DNA from: Kalmusia sp. IMI 367209
Lineage: Eukaryota; Ascomycota; Dothideomycetes; Pleosporales; Didymosphaeriaceae
Assembly (NCBI GenBank): GCA_027946365.1
Contig: JAPEUQ010000002.1
Coordinates: 3,100,001-3,164,000, forward strand
Length of the DNA: 64,000 nt
Direction of reading: 5' to 3'
Part shown: piece after piece, positions 31,707 to 44,659 of the stretch
How positions within the stretch are numbered: position 1 is the first letter of the stretch
Layout of the letters: every line of letters starts with the position of its first letter
Translations under genes and position numbers: made by a program
Notes under the pieces: generated by a model
The model's input: only the letters and a program-made list of their open reading frames with translations
What the model was told of the DNA's origin: nothing
The model's database searches: none

Positions 31707-34239
31707 TCACCGGTAGCTCGGATTTTCCCATCTCGTCTCATCGTACATGCTCGACCCATTCTTGCTACTGCCGCTCAAATCGAGTTTCGACAAAAACTCA
31801 GATGGCACCGTAGGGATATATTTTCTCTCGCGCTCTTTGTTCACTCCTCCAAACCCGGCTCCATACGTAATAAGCATATCGGTTGAAGTTGGCAGATGGA
31901 AAGGTAGCATATACGATGGGTCGAAAAGAAGCTCATCCGGAGCGTCCCGTTCCTGGTCATCCTCGGATGCTCTTGAGGGTGCTGGCGATGGAGAGGTGAC
32001 AGGCTGGGATGTTGGTTTGACGGGCGTCGAAGGTGTGGAAGCTGGTGCTTTTTGCGGAGGGTTAGGTGACTTCCCCCGAGCCGCCCTCCGTTCAGCAGCA
32101 GCCTTTTGCAACCCGAGGATATAATTCCGCGCACTCTTAGTTAAGCCTTTCTCGCCCACTTCAGCTCGATAGTACTTTGCAGCGTGGAGAAGCTGCTGTG
32201 GTGATAATCTGGTCAATTGAGTCAATGTACTGCCAAGATCCTCTAGATCGTCGCCAATCGAGGAAAAACATTGGAGCCACTGGAGTAACTGTACGAGTGG
32301 CTCAAGGTGCCGCTTTGTAGATTCAGCAGTTGTTTCTCCAGTAGATGTCATTGAGCCATTTTCATAATGTTCCGGTTGTCGATTGTTGGAGCGGACCCAC
32401 TCTTCTATCGTAGAGACGTTCATACGGATCTGCATCGCCTTGGTGCGGGCGAGATATTTGCGATTTGACATTATACGATTGAAGAGCTCCGCGGAAAGCC
32501 AATAGATGAGCTGCGAAAGGATCTGTGCCGTGATGACGGAATGGATATCATACAAGTCTAGGACGAAAAGAGTGGACGACAAGAGCGACGTGATATTTCG
32601 GGCGGACGGCTTCATCCGCTGTTTAGGAGACGGAGGACGAAAACGTTTCTCGAAAGGCTCCACGGGCTTCGCTTTTTGCCTCGATTTGAAGATCTTCCAC
32701 TCGTGTTGAAACTGTATGTCCTCAAAACCCGGCATTGGTTCATGATCAAGCATAGCCTGGTCCAAGCACTTGTCCATTCTTCGCTCTGCATCTCTTATGA
32801 TGAGAATGAAGATCTCATTGATGAGTTCGGCTAATTGGAGCTGGAACTCGCCAGTAGCCGCGACAAGCCCCGTATCTTTTTTGAGGTAGTGTAATAGTAG
32901 CGTCGCATTCGATATCCAGAACGCGAGAACAGTCATATCCCACTGATGCTTCTCTACGATGTCGTTGATCTTTTCCATGGCTGAAGTCAGCAACAATTCT
33001 AACAACTCTGGGCCCGAATGATAATGCGCGTATCGAGCGCTCAGGAACAGAATGTTCGCCGGAATGGGCTTCTGCGATGGAGACCGCTGAGGCGTCATGT
33101 TGGTAATTATTATGTCGAGTATGCGGTCTAATTCATTCTCCTGAAATACAAACATCTGGTCATTCAGGCATCGATCCCAAACGAACTCTTGACCCTCTTC
33201 TTCTAGCTCTCCAGGGGACTAGTACGGTAAGCAAAGGTTACATAAGCAACAGGGGAGTCCACTTACTTCTGGCTGCTCGTCTAAGCCCAGGTTCCCGAGA
33301 TCAACCTCTAGGTTGAAAGCACTCTCCATCATCATTCGGCGTTTCATGTCGTTTTCCTGCATTTCCTGTTCGAACCGGTCCTGTGAGAAGCCCGAGCTGT
33401 AGAAATCGTCCGTAACGCCGGCATTGCCAATGTTGTAGCCGCTTTCGTGCAAGTAATCGGATATCTCGCTGTTGGGTTCTACGAAATCGAATGCGGTCCT
33501 CCCGCCGGACGACTTGTGGTCGGGAGATGCGCCGTTCTCTAGCAAAAGCTTGACGATGCCCTTGTGTCTGTTGGTCATAGCCCAGATGAGCGGGGTCCAG
33601 AGGTTCTTGTCTTGGACATCTACCTTGGCGCCTTCTTTTATCAACATCTCAGCGATGTCCTCGTGGCCGAAGCAGCTCGCGTAGACGAGTGGGGGTGTGC
33701 CTTCAGCATCCACCGCATCGATATCGATATACTCGCGTGCCTTGCCGTCTAATAGTCGCTTGACTCTTTGTAGCTCGCCATTGGAAGCTGCTAAGGTGAA
33801 TAGCCCTTGCAGCGCCTCTTGTTTCTCGTCGTAGGAGAGCTTCTCGTCGGCAACCACTTTTGCCTCGTCTCCGTGATTGTCGTTCTTGAGGCGCGCCTGG
33901 TGGGCTAGCATCTGAACTAGGCGACTGTCGCTGTCTTCTAGCTGCTGCATGTCCTCATCGCCGAAGCTCGGATCGTCGAGAGAAAGGTTGAAGGTTAAAG
34001 GCTGGGCGGGCATGGGGGTGGTGAGGAACTGCGACTGCCCTGTTGCACCATCAGCCAGAGTCGGGGTTGCCGCTGCCAGGCCACTCACCCTGCCAGGCAT
34101 CGTAAATCTCCATCTCCTCGGCGGGTACATGCACGGCTCTTCTGTCATCCAAGGACGTGGGCAGGTCGGGGGGAAGCTGGCGGGGCTTGGGCTGCGGTGG
34201 GTCGTCGCCCGCATAGCCATGTTCGTGCTCCGAGTCCAT
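31707..34239 (-). CDS. Ankyrin-repeat and DIL (dilute) domain protein
   Basis: Exons 34239-34089, 34039-33267 and 33218-31707 encode 811 aa; introns are 49 and 48 nt (GTGAGT...ACAG, GTAAGT...CTAG). Residues about 130-260 carry ankyrin repeats: GLFTLAASNGELQRVKRLLD, GTPPLVYASCFGHEDIAEML, then WTPLIWAMTNRHKGIVKLLL and GRTAFDF. From about 325 the DIL domain follows, with AFWISNATLLLHYLKKDTGL, SLLSSTLFVLDLYDIHSVI, QILSQLIYWLSAELFNRIM, and SPQQLLHAAKYYRAEVGE. The end is Pro/Ser-rich. DIL is the cargo-binding domain of class V myosins; ankyrin plus DIL without a motor is a conserved fungal architecture of uncertain role, possibly cargo or membrane-traffic adaptor (inference). It is divergent from the hybrid kinase gene. 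Confidence 0.88.
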
Positions 34240-34916
34240 TGTGTAGCATCGAGGTGTCGGTACGGGGTGGAGGTTGGATGTTGTGGCTCAATACCATATG
34301 GCGCCTGTTAAAGATGCCCAGATAGTTTGGGGATGTTGGGCGACGGGGCGTGTGTGCGTGGCTTCCGGGCTGCGGGGTGGGCAAGAGCAGCCCGAGTTGC
34401 TGCCTATACGGTGAGGATGCGGAGCGGACTTCAGCGGAGCATGCTTCTGCGAGACAGGCACAAGGACCGTTTGCAGGTCCGCAGGCTTGTAGGCTTCTAG
34501 GCTCCGCGAACACTACTCGCTGCGAGTTGCGGCTCTGCCAATGCGAGGCGTCATGTCGTTTGTCGGCAGGGCGAATGCCGATCGCCAGCTAGGCTCGAAC
34601 GGTCGTCGCGGGAGTGGAGACAAAGATGGGATTGCGCATCCTGGTGGCTGAAATGCCATCAGTCAGCGAGGAGCATGGGCCCGACGGCGCATGCCATCAG
34701 GTGGGAGCTTGAGTCGCTTCAACACTTCGAGCCTCGACACTTCGACACCTCGACACTGTGCCTTCCCCTTCCGGCCTGTCTCTCACCATCCCTACACTAA
34801 GCTGGTCATGCCCTCCGCGCTCGTCGCCCCCTAAGAGCCCACCGCGACTGCTACCACCGCGCGATGAGCCCCGCCCAGAACATGCTGTGATTAAGGGTTC
34901 CCAGTGAGAAGGCACC
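34240..34916. promoter_or_regulatory. Divergent intergenic region ankyrin/DIL - hybrid kinase
   Basis: 677 bp, GC-rich, with short direct repeats (cttcgacac/cctcgacac units, 34730-34752) ahead of the kinase gene. No coding frame is supported; it should contain both promoters. Confidence 0.4.
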
Positions 34917-37900
34917 ATGGCCGCCACAGACGACGATGCGGATCGCAGCGCGCGTTTTACTCAGATCCTCTCGCGCTTGGTCGAGCTCCCAAACTATTCC
35001 TGGGACACTGAGATCCCGCCCTTCCATTCGGTACGTCTTTGCAGCACATGTGGCCGAAGCTGCAGCTATAGCTGCAAACCCATACGTCTGTATACACTTC
35101 GATTTATGTATCGTGTGTACCTGGGCAGATCCGGCTGCAATATATACCTTTGACTAACATGTGCAGTCCTACGACAACTGGCACTTTTTCGGAATACACA
35201 AGCAGAAGTCTGAACGACCCGTCTCCCGCGGCCGCAGCACGCGCGATTCGATATCGTCCTCCCGTTCACCAGACGCGAGCCGCCCGAGCCTCAATCGGAA
35301 TCATAAATCCTCTGGAAGTGATGTAGCAAGCGAACTCACAAGCTTGACTCACTCCACCGATGACGCAAAAGACCGCCCTGTCATATGCCGCGTTTCCACA
35401 CACACCCTTCGCATAGAGAGGGAATTCCAGGTCTGCAAGATCATCACCAAGAAATCCGACCCTGAATCACGTCACTTCATACGTCCTATCGAGTTGATCA
35501 AGCTTCCTCCGAAGCCTGGGAACACTGAGCCGCTTATCGCTTTCATATGTGATGCTCCTGGACCCAACTATTTGAGAGAAGTGGTACGATTTGGTCCCAA
35601 CGCGTACAGAGTCACGCATCAAGAAAGTAATTGGAGATTTCAGCATTTCCAATATAGAGGTGGCATTCCGCTCCTTACATTCTTGGACTTTGCTGTTGGG
35701 GCGGCCGAATGCCTTGAAATCTTTCATCATGGTCATCAACTTGTGCACGGCGAGTTGCGGGGAGATGCATTTCATTTCGCGGAGAACGGCATTGTCAAAA
35801 TGATCAATTTTGGTGGCGGGGCGCGATCTTTCGAAAATGGCTTAACGTCAGCCGGTTGGAACGTATTGAGCAAGGAGTTGGGTATTGAATTAAAGCTTGC
35901 CTTTGTCGCCCCCGAACAAACTGGGCGCATGCCTGCTGAACCTGGTATGTGATCTTTTGTCCCGCTATCCTCATGGGTATCTTCTATTCTGGGCCTAATT
36001 CCCCTCTTATATGATCCCTAAGCTCTCGAGTCGCCGGCCCCTTTTACATGTCGAACTGTATTATTTCTGTCGCGCAGACCGAGACCTGGGAGACCTTCCG
36101 CAAATACCTTACTGACTCATATTGCTTTTCTTAGATAGCCGCACAGATATATACAGCCTTGGCATTCTATTTTATAGTATGCTTTGTGGAGAGACACCCT
36201 TTGATGGCAGTACGCCGCTTGAGGTCATGCAGAATGTGCTCAGCAAACGGATACCACCTGTATCGTCAAGACGCATGGATATCCCGGACATCCTCTCATC
36301 AGTGATTCAGCGCATGACACAAAAAAACATCGAAGAACGGTATCACAGTACAAGCGGTCTAAAGTTTGATCTAATCAAGATCCGCGAACTGCTGTCTGAA
36401 GGGGACAGTGAGGGTTTGATTAATTTCAGAATCGGCTCGAAAGATATTAGCTGCTTTTTCAACCTCCCTCTCAAGCAGATTGGACGTGATAAAGAGCGTC
36501 AAACTATTATCGATATAATCGACCGCGTATCGAAGCGGCGTCGCATTCCTATGCTTGGCAGTGCTCTGAATAGCTTGAGTTCCAATTCTTCATTCTCGGA
36601 CCCTCGTATGGAAACAAACCAGCTGGACGACATTATTTCCGACAGCACTAGTTCCAGAGGCTCTGATAGTCGACTGAACAGTGTTTCTGGAACGAACTCT
36701 GGCCCCGTCTTCATGGATGCCGCTCGAAATGTGCACCAACGATCACAGGACAGTATGACCCATTCGGAAAGTTCCACAGGAGATGACAGCACCGAGCCGC
36801 GAACACATCCCCAGGCAAGTCGGGGTCCTTCTAGCACTAGCATAGAGGGCTCTCTATCTTTATCACGTTCGAATCAATCTGACAGTGGGTCGTTGCTGCG
36901 CACAATGTCGAGTGCAAGGAGCTCGAGACTGAGAAAACGAGCCCGCTGCGAAATAATAGCGATCGCAGGGGCAGCAGGCTTGGGCAAATCTAAGCTCGTC
37001 CAAAGCATTCAGGCCACTGCACGTAGTACGGGGTACTTCGCGTCTGCCAAATTTGACCCAACCAAGAAGGCACCATTTGAACCGATCTTGAAATTGATGT
37101 CTAGTTTGTTCCGTCAAATATTTAGCGAATCGGATGTTAGTACTGATTTCCACGCTAATCTGCGAACTCATCTTAAAAATTCCGGTGTCTGGGCGATCCT
37201 GCACAGTTACCTAGACCTACCGTAAGTAGCCTTGAGCATACAACTTCCACGAAGGCATCTGCTGATCCAATGAACCTGTAGTGAATGGCTTCTCTCGACC
37301 GGTAGCCCCTCATCGCAACAGCAACGTGATTTAAAGCCTGCAAAGGACAGTAACCGAAGAGCATCATCGCCAGCGGTGCATTGCGGAAGCGCTGGTCATA
37401 CTGCCGACGCATGGCTGCGAAGTGGTGGTGCTTCCAAGTCGAGTCATTTCATGGGCGTCTTCATAGACGTACTACGTCTTTTAGCTATGCAGAAAATGTG
37501 TATATGGACACTCGAGGATGTTCAAAACGCCGACCCTGAAAGTGCTGAGCTTATACATCATATTGTACAAGCTAGGATCCCACTACTTCTAATTCTAACC
37601 TATCAAGAAGAAGAGCTTGTCCCGAAGGAACTGCGGTCGCTTTTACCTGCAGCGACGAAGATTCAGCTCTCCCCTTTCACCGAGGCCGATACCGCTGAAT
37701 ACGTGTCTGAAACATTACACAGAGATACAGAATACATTCTTCCCCTTGTGAGTTTGTCTATGATACATATTTGCTCCATATTTCGTACACTAATTCACCG
37801 CCAATTCAACAGGTCGCCGTAATACAAGAAAAATCTCGCGGAAATATATTCTACATCAGAGAGATACTGGATACTTGTTACCGCAAGCAGTGTGTCTTCT

Positions 37901-40900
37901 ACTGCTGGCGCGAAGGATGCTGGCGCTTCGATCTGGACAAAGTTTTCGATACGTTCGAGAGCCCAGAGTACGGCTCGTCTGTCAACAATGATTTCCTCTC
38001 GAAGAGGCTGCGAGAACTGCCTACAAACTCACGCAAGTTGATAGCGTGGGCATCCCTACTGACTGGCTCTTTCAGCTTTGGTATTATAAAAAGTTTGATG
38101 GACCCTAAGAGCGCACCGCCGGATGCTGATACTACTCGTATTCCCTTGCTACGAGACAAAGACTGTGCAGTAACTGCGTTGAATGGTGCTGTCAATTCTT
38201 TTGTCCTTATGCCCGCCGACGATGAAGACAGGTTTCGATTCAGCCACGATCGCTATCTTGCAGCTGCCGTAAACTCCCTTGATGCAGACTGGGACACGAC
38301 AATGATGCATTACATGATCGCGAAATTGATGGTCACAAGCGGACAGTATCGTGATGATTCGGAGGTTGGCTCTAAAGCTCTCTACATGCGGAGCAGACAC
38401 ATCTGTCTTGCTGCAGATCTGCTCAAATCCCGTGAGAGCAACCGGGCTCCATTCCGCGATATTCTTTACCAGGCTGCAGAGACGGCTTGTGAGTCAGGTG
38501 AGTCACCCCAGAATGTGATATGCAGTACAGGGCTACGAAACTCCCTACAGTCTGCCTCGTAGAAGTGCGTTTTGAGGTAACATACTGTACGGAACTTGGT
38601 GACCATGTGCTCTATATGAATGATACCCATGCTGATCTCATGTCAATCTCCTAGGCGCAAGATCAACGGGCACTTATTACTATCTACACTGCTTGTCATT
38701 ACTCCAGGACGACCCTTGGGATGATGATTTACCAGATGTGTCGTACCAGGAAACTTTACAGCTTTTTGTTCGCGCAGCTGAATGCTATTGGCATCAAGGG
38801 ATGTTTGACGAAGCTCTTTCGCTGATTAAGAAGACCTTCACACATGCTCGAGACCCTTGTGATATGGCTTCATCTTTCATTCTTCAATCTCGCGTCCATG
38901 CTATCCGTGGGGATAGTTTTGGGGCTTTCCAGGCCCTAAAGGACTGTCTTTCTCTGCTAGGATCACCGATCCCGCCGACTACATGGGAAGAGTGCGATGC
39001 CGAGTTTCAAGAGGTCTGTGCTTTACTACAGTCTGTGGATAAGGAGCAGTTGTTGTCGCGACCTTCAGCTACGGACGACCGCCAATTAATGACAATGGGG
39101 CCTGTTATCGTGGAGCTCCTAAGTGCAGCGTTCTGGTCGAATAGCCTTTTGTTCTATCAGAGTGCGCTCAAGCTAGTTGATTTGCATCTGCGTCGCGGAA
39201 CGGTATCTCAAGTAGCTATGGGCTACGTTCACTTGGGCTCTATTGCGGGAGGGTAAGTGATATACTCTAGTCCCGATTTGGTAGTCCCGGGGTGACTCGG
39301 TCCACAACGAGTTCCTAGGCTTTTGACTTACGACACTCCCTTCCAGTTGTTCATCTAAGCTGATTCCTACTCTAGTCGCTTTAACATGATCGAATTTTCA
39401 GTCGAATGCGGGACAATAGCGAAGCGTCTGTTCGACTTATATTCCGAGGATCACTACACTTTAGGGCGCGGACAAACTCTGCGAACGCTCTTCCTAGGTC
39501 ACCTTGAAGCGCCCATTTCTGATCTGATTCCCGATCTTAGATCTGCCATGGATGCATCTGTTTTGTCTGGTGACAGAATATTATCCCTCTTGAATCTCGG
39601 GGTTGTTGCTCATTTCCGGTTCATGGCGTCTCATGATGCTGCTGAGGTGGAAGCTTGGATTGAAGAAGCGCCATTAGAGTTCAAAAATTGGCATCAAGAC
39701 TTGCGTGGTGGAGTCTTCCTGGTGGCTTTCCGACAGTCTGCTAGAGCTCTTCAGGGTAAAACAGGAGTACACGACGCATCCCTTATTTTCTCCGATCCTG
39801 AGCATGATACTACGACATACATCGATCACCTCGAAAAACGGGCTAGTAACCCGAAGCGTCCAAAGACGATATATTTCAGTGCCGAGCTACCTATCCTGGT
39901 CCTCTATGGGTTCTATCGCGAAGCTATTGCTCTCGGCGAGTACTTGCTACCGATGGTAGACAGCTTGTGGTGCCAAAGGCTTAGTTTTGCGGTCATGTAC
40001 AACCTGTCATTGGCATATCTAGCACTTATCACAGAGGAACCCGAGCATCCTGAGAGGGAACGGATGTTGACCTATTCTAGGCAGACCATCAAAAGGCTGG
40101 AAGCATGCTGTATCGTCACAGACGTCAACTACAGGCATTGGATATCACTACTTGTTGCAGGAGTCGCGGATATCACTGAAGACTCACCGAGCGCTTTGCT
40201 CAATTACGAAGTAGCCATGGATCACAGCGAAATCCACGGCTTTGCTCTAGACGAAGCACATGCCTTCGAACTGTACGCTGCTTGGTTGATAAGGAAGAAA
40301 GCTCTGAGGCCAGCTCGCCACATCTTGAAAGACGCTGTTTCCATATATCGGTAGGTGATCCCATCTTTAAAGAGTTTGGACATATGTTGTGGTTCGCGTT
40401 TGCCAAGGAAACATGATACACATAAAGACGATGCATACAACTAACTATCTAATAGTAGGATCTCGGCGTTTGGGAAGGCAAATCAGCTCACTACAAAATA
40501 CGAATGGCTGCTACGTGGCACGGCATCGTTAAGTACTATGGATGTGGCTGTACAGACAACTATCATCGATACAGGCAATACTTCATTCAAGCTTGAACAG
40601 AATGAGGATCATGAACGCCTTTTTGTGGCTGAAACTGCTGTCGATAGGACGCAGAACTGGCTAGCACCAAATTCCGGGAAACGGCAGGACACGCAGCATG
40701 ACTTCCAAAACGGTTTCTCCGTCAACGGCCTCGATATGCTCGATTTGTCATCCATTTTAGAAAGCAGCCAAGTGCTCTCTAGCGAGCTCAATATCGACAA
40801 GCTAATGGCTAAGATGGCCGAGATCATCCTAGAATCTACTGGGGCTTCGCTTTGTGGTATTGTCGTAGAGGACAGTCAGATCGAATGGGCTGTGGCGACT

Positions 40901-42923
40901 ATAGCAACTAACGAACCAAACAATGATGACGGGTCTTCCGCCGTGACCTCATTCCCGAATGGCCAGCCTCTCGATTCGGTTGACGATGTTCTGGCCAGGC
41001 AGGTCACGCTCTACTCGCTCAGGTTCCGCGAGACAGTCTTCTGCCAAAACCTACTGGAGGACGACCGCTTTTCGAACGTTTCGGAGACTTATGTGAATCG
41101 AAATCCCGATGGCAAGGCGGTCATTTGCATACCGATTATACATTCGGACCATCTCATGGGCTCTATCTACGTGGAAGGTCCGCCAAATTCTTTCACTGAA
41201 CGAAACACCAATGTACTGCGTTTACTAGTGGACCAAATCTCTATCTCACTAGCTAACGCGCTATTATTCAAGAAGGTAGAGAAGGTCAGTGCAAGTAACG
41301 AGGCTATGCTCGAGATGCAGAAAAGATCCCTCGCTCAGGCAAGAGCAGCAGAAATTAAAGCGAAAGAAGCCGAGGCAATTGCTATCAGAAATATGAAGTT
41401 AAAGGAAGAAGCTGCCAAAGCTAAATCGCTGTTCTTGGCAAATGTTTCGCATGAGTTGCGCACACCTCTGAACGGAGTCATTGGTATGAGCGAGTTGTTA
41501 AAAGCTAGCCCACTGAATCAAGAACAGACTGGCTATGCTGATAGCATAAGGGTCTGCGCGGACACGCTTCTCAGTATCATCAACGATTTACTCGACTACT
41601 CGAAACTAGAAGCTGGTAAGATGAATGTCATATCCATGCCTCTCTCACTCAATGAGACGATTACCGAAGTCGTTCGAGCATTGGCGTATACCAACGCGGA
41701 GCGTGGCCTGAAGACAGTTGAACAGCTCGAGCTCGACCCAGAACTTCTGGTGATGGGCGACCCCGTTCGTCTTCATCAGATTTTAATGAACCTTCTCTCC
41801 AACAGCTACAAATTTACCCCTAGAGGCTCAGTAACCGTTCGGGCTATCGTTGACAAAGAAAGTGAAGAATGGATCGACGTTACATGCAGCGTCATTGATA
41901 CTGGTATCGGGATACCTGAGGAACAGAAGAAGAAATTGTTTTTCCCGTTCTCACAAGTTGAATCTTCTAGTTCTCGTAGTTATGGTGGCACGGGCCTCGG
42001 CTTAAGCATCTGTAAAGCGCTTATTGAGAACGTCATGAAAGGTCGCGTGTGGCTCGAATCGACACCTGGTGTCGGCACAACTGTGTCCTTCTCTTTACGG
42101 TTTCAAAAAGTGAGTCGCAATAGTGCTTATAAGATATATGCTAAAAATTCTACAGGTACCCAAGGCCGAAGCTCACAACCGTCATCGTAGCACACGTGAA
42201 CAGGATCCCATGGCAAAGTTTTCATCCCAAGAAAACAATGGACACGAACAGTCTTCAGAAACGATTGATCTGTCCACTATCCCAAGAAATGAGCTAAGGA
42301 TCTGCATTGCGGAAGACAATCTAATCAATCAACGTATCGCGATCAGCTTTGTGCAGAAGTTAGGTTTCAAATGCGATGCCTACTTAGACGGATTCAAGAC
42401 CATTGATGCGCTAGAAAGGGCGAGCGACAACGGAAGACCATTCCACCTCATACTCATGGATGTCCAGATGCCGCACTGCGATGGTTATGAGGCAACGAGG
42501 CTCATCCGCAAGCATAAAGATCCGAACATACGCAACGTCCTCATCATTGCGATGACCGCATCAGCCATTCAAGGTGACCGCGAAAAGTGTCTTGAATCTG
42601 GAATGAACAATTACCTTGCGAAGCCCGTACGTGCCCAAACGCTCAAAGCGCTTCTCGAGTCATACCTATCGAAATTAGATGACGGAACTGAGATGCCGAA
42701 TATACAAGCCGAGGCGAAGAGACTTGTCAAAGACGCGCTGAGGGATGCTGGCACAGAAGAACTTGATGAAATGGAACGCGAGAATGGAGTCACCACGATG
42801 AATGAGAGCGAGCTGAAGGGGGAGAAGACCTCAAGACCGAGCTCGATACGTATGAATACGACTCAACGGTGGCATCCGCACGAACAGGAAAATGGAGCTG
42901 GGACTGACTCGACAAGTTCCTAG
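34917..42923 (+). CDS. Group X hybrid histidine kinase (pseudokinase-AAA-GAF-HisKA-HATPase-REC)
   Basis: Nine exons (34917-35030, 35167-35944, 36135-37221, 37282-37747, 37813-38497, 38655-39252, 39376-40350, 40459-42109, 42156-42923) encode 2,373 aa. Order: Ser/Thr-kinase-like domain (about 70-395) whose HRD is HGELRGDAFHF (232-242) and DFG is NFG (252-254), so probably inactive; Ser-rich linker; AAA-type ATPase with Walker A GAAGLGKS (576-583); long helical region; GAF (about 1662-1838); HisKA with NVSHELRTPLNG, phospho-His 1899; HATPase_c with DTGIGIP and GGTGLGLSI; receiver domain with acidic pair 2171-2172, phospho-Asp 2220 and Lys 2274. This matches fungal group X kinases, related to S. 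pombe Mak2/Mak3, which sense peroxide through Mpr1. Several introns (108-190 nt) are longer than usual here; all joints keep frame. Stimulus is unknown. Confidence 0.92.
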
Positions 42924-43886
42924 GCGCGATACTATACTTTTACGACCTCCGCACGATTCGCCTTGGAGCAAATTGGTTTCTTGTATACCTTTTCGCACAT
43001 TTAGTATGGTGTGGTGTTTCGGAACCGGGATGTATGAATCACGACAGCTTAAGGACATTTGACTCGGGGTTGGACTTAATTGGCATGCTCTTCTTTGACG
43101 TGCATGGCGCCGCCTAAATATGTATATCTATGCTCTGCGAGATGATTGTTTACATTAGCGGTGAAAGCGACGATTTTGGCAGCTAGTCTGCTTCATTATT
43201 CTCGAATTATATGTTACATATTCATGAAAATGCACTGGTGATTGAGTTTTAGTGATGATTAGAATTACGCCTAGTCTAAGATGCTGATTGCTTTTGTACA
43301 GAAGGCGAACCCCCGAATCGTCATTGCGTTCAGTAAACTAGCAGCTGCAATTGAACTTCATCATTCACCACAGAAATCTTTGCCACGCTATTTGCGCCCC
43401 GATCATTGGACATGTCATATGCGTCACTCTTCCGTACCGTGCTTATGGCGGAGTTGCACAATTGTTATCGCTAAAACAAACACGCCTCCAAGTGCGAGGT
43501 TGCCATCACTAATCAGGTATGTGAGTCAACAGCCTGTTATTGGTGCCATGCCCACACTAAGATTGACTAAGCTTGTGCGCATCATGTTCGCATGCACAAT
43601 GGAATTTGGTGGCTGGGTTTTTTTTTTGGAATTCGATGCATTTTGCACGAGGAAGATGTTTCCTCGGTGGTGTTTCGATCCCTCTTTGAGCTACTAATCA
43701 GCGCAGATTACTCACTGATACGGAGGTGAAAAGTACGACGACGCAATGTAACTATTGATATATTATTTGAAAGAGGAGAAGGTTAGAAACTCCGTGGTGT
43801 ATAAAACGAGCATATCGCTAGCTGGAGAGACGATCTAATTCACCATCCAATACGTGGTTGTACCCAGTATCGAATCAACATCCACA
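42924..43886. other. Intergenic region with TATA box of carbonic anhydrase
   Basis: AT-rich; no supported gene. TATAAAA at 43800-43806 lies 87 bp before the carbonic anhydrase ATG and is a good TATA candidate. Confidence 0.45.
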
Positions 43887-44659
43887 ATGTCTTTCAGAAC
43901 CATCCAAGAGCTCGCACAGAGCAACTCGTACGTCTCCTCGGTCGCTGCCCCTCTCTAACGTAGCACTCATCCAAGATGAATATCCGCTGATCGCTGGATT
44001 ACTGTAGCCAAATCAATCCGGACTTCAAGCCTAGACTTACCCTCAACGATCTCATGAGCCGCAAAGCAGCCGTGATTATCTCCTGCGTCGATCCGCGCGC
44101 CGACCCCAAGGACTTCTGGGGCATCACGCCTGGTGCACCGCCGGGCATTGTCAGGAACGCGGGCGGACGGGCGGTCGACGCATTGAGGACGTTAGAGGTG
44201 CTGGCTGCGTTGGGAAAAGGTCTGGATACTGTCGCTGTAGTCCATCATACTGTAAGTCTGGCTCAACTTAATAGTTGTACCCGAATATAAGCTTTGATTG
44301 CACAAGTCAGAAGTTGGGGCTGATTAAAGACGGCAGGAATGCGGCGTCGGTCCGAAGGGTATCGACGACGCGTTCATCCGCAGAACGCTGCAGGAGCGAA
44401 AGAAAGGCTCAACGGAGGAAACAGGGGGCCTCCAGAGTAAGCAGTTCGAGACGTTCAAGCAGTAAGTAGTCCCGGTAGACTGTACGTGGGGGGGGGGAGT
44501 CAAAAGCTGACTGTGACATGTTGCAGTTCGAGCGAGGAGGAAAGCGTTAAGGAAGATATGAGGCTCATTCAAGCGCATCCGCTTTTTCCGAAGGACTTGC
44601 AGGTCTTGGGGTTTGTGCTTAATGTAGAGACTAATACGACGTCGGAAGTTCTGTTGTAG
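43887..44659 (+). CDS. Beta-class carbonic anhydrase
   Basis: Exons 43887-43927, 44008-44251, 44337-44461 and 44527-44659 encode 180 aa. Zinc ligands are placed as in the beta class: Cys40 in SCVDPRADP (with the Asp42-Arg44 dyad), His94 and Cys97 in HHTECG. Other family features are PGIVRNAGGRAVDALRTLEV, the LAALGKGLDTVAVVHHT strand and an end with HPLFPKDLQVLGFVLNVET. The enzyme interconverts CO2 and bicarbonate. It is the short fungal form, lacking a targeting sequence, so probably cytosolic. Asp in the usual HHTDCG is Glu here. The last introns differ in quality, but phases all fit. The largest exon alone lacks both the start and Cys97. Confidence 0.9.
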
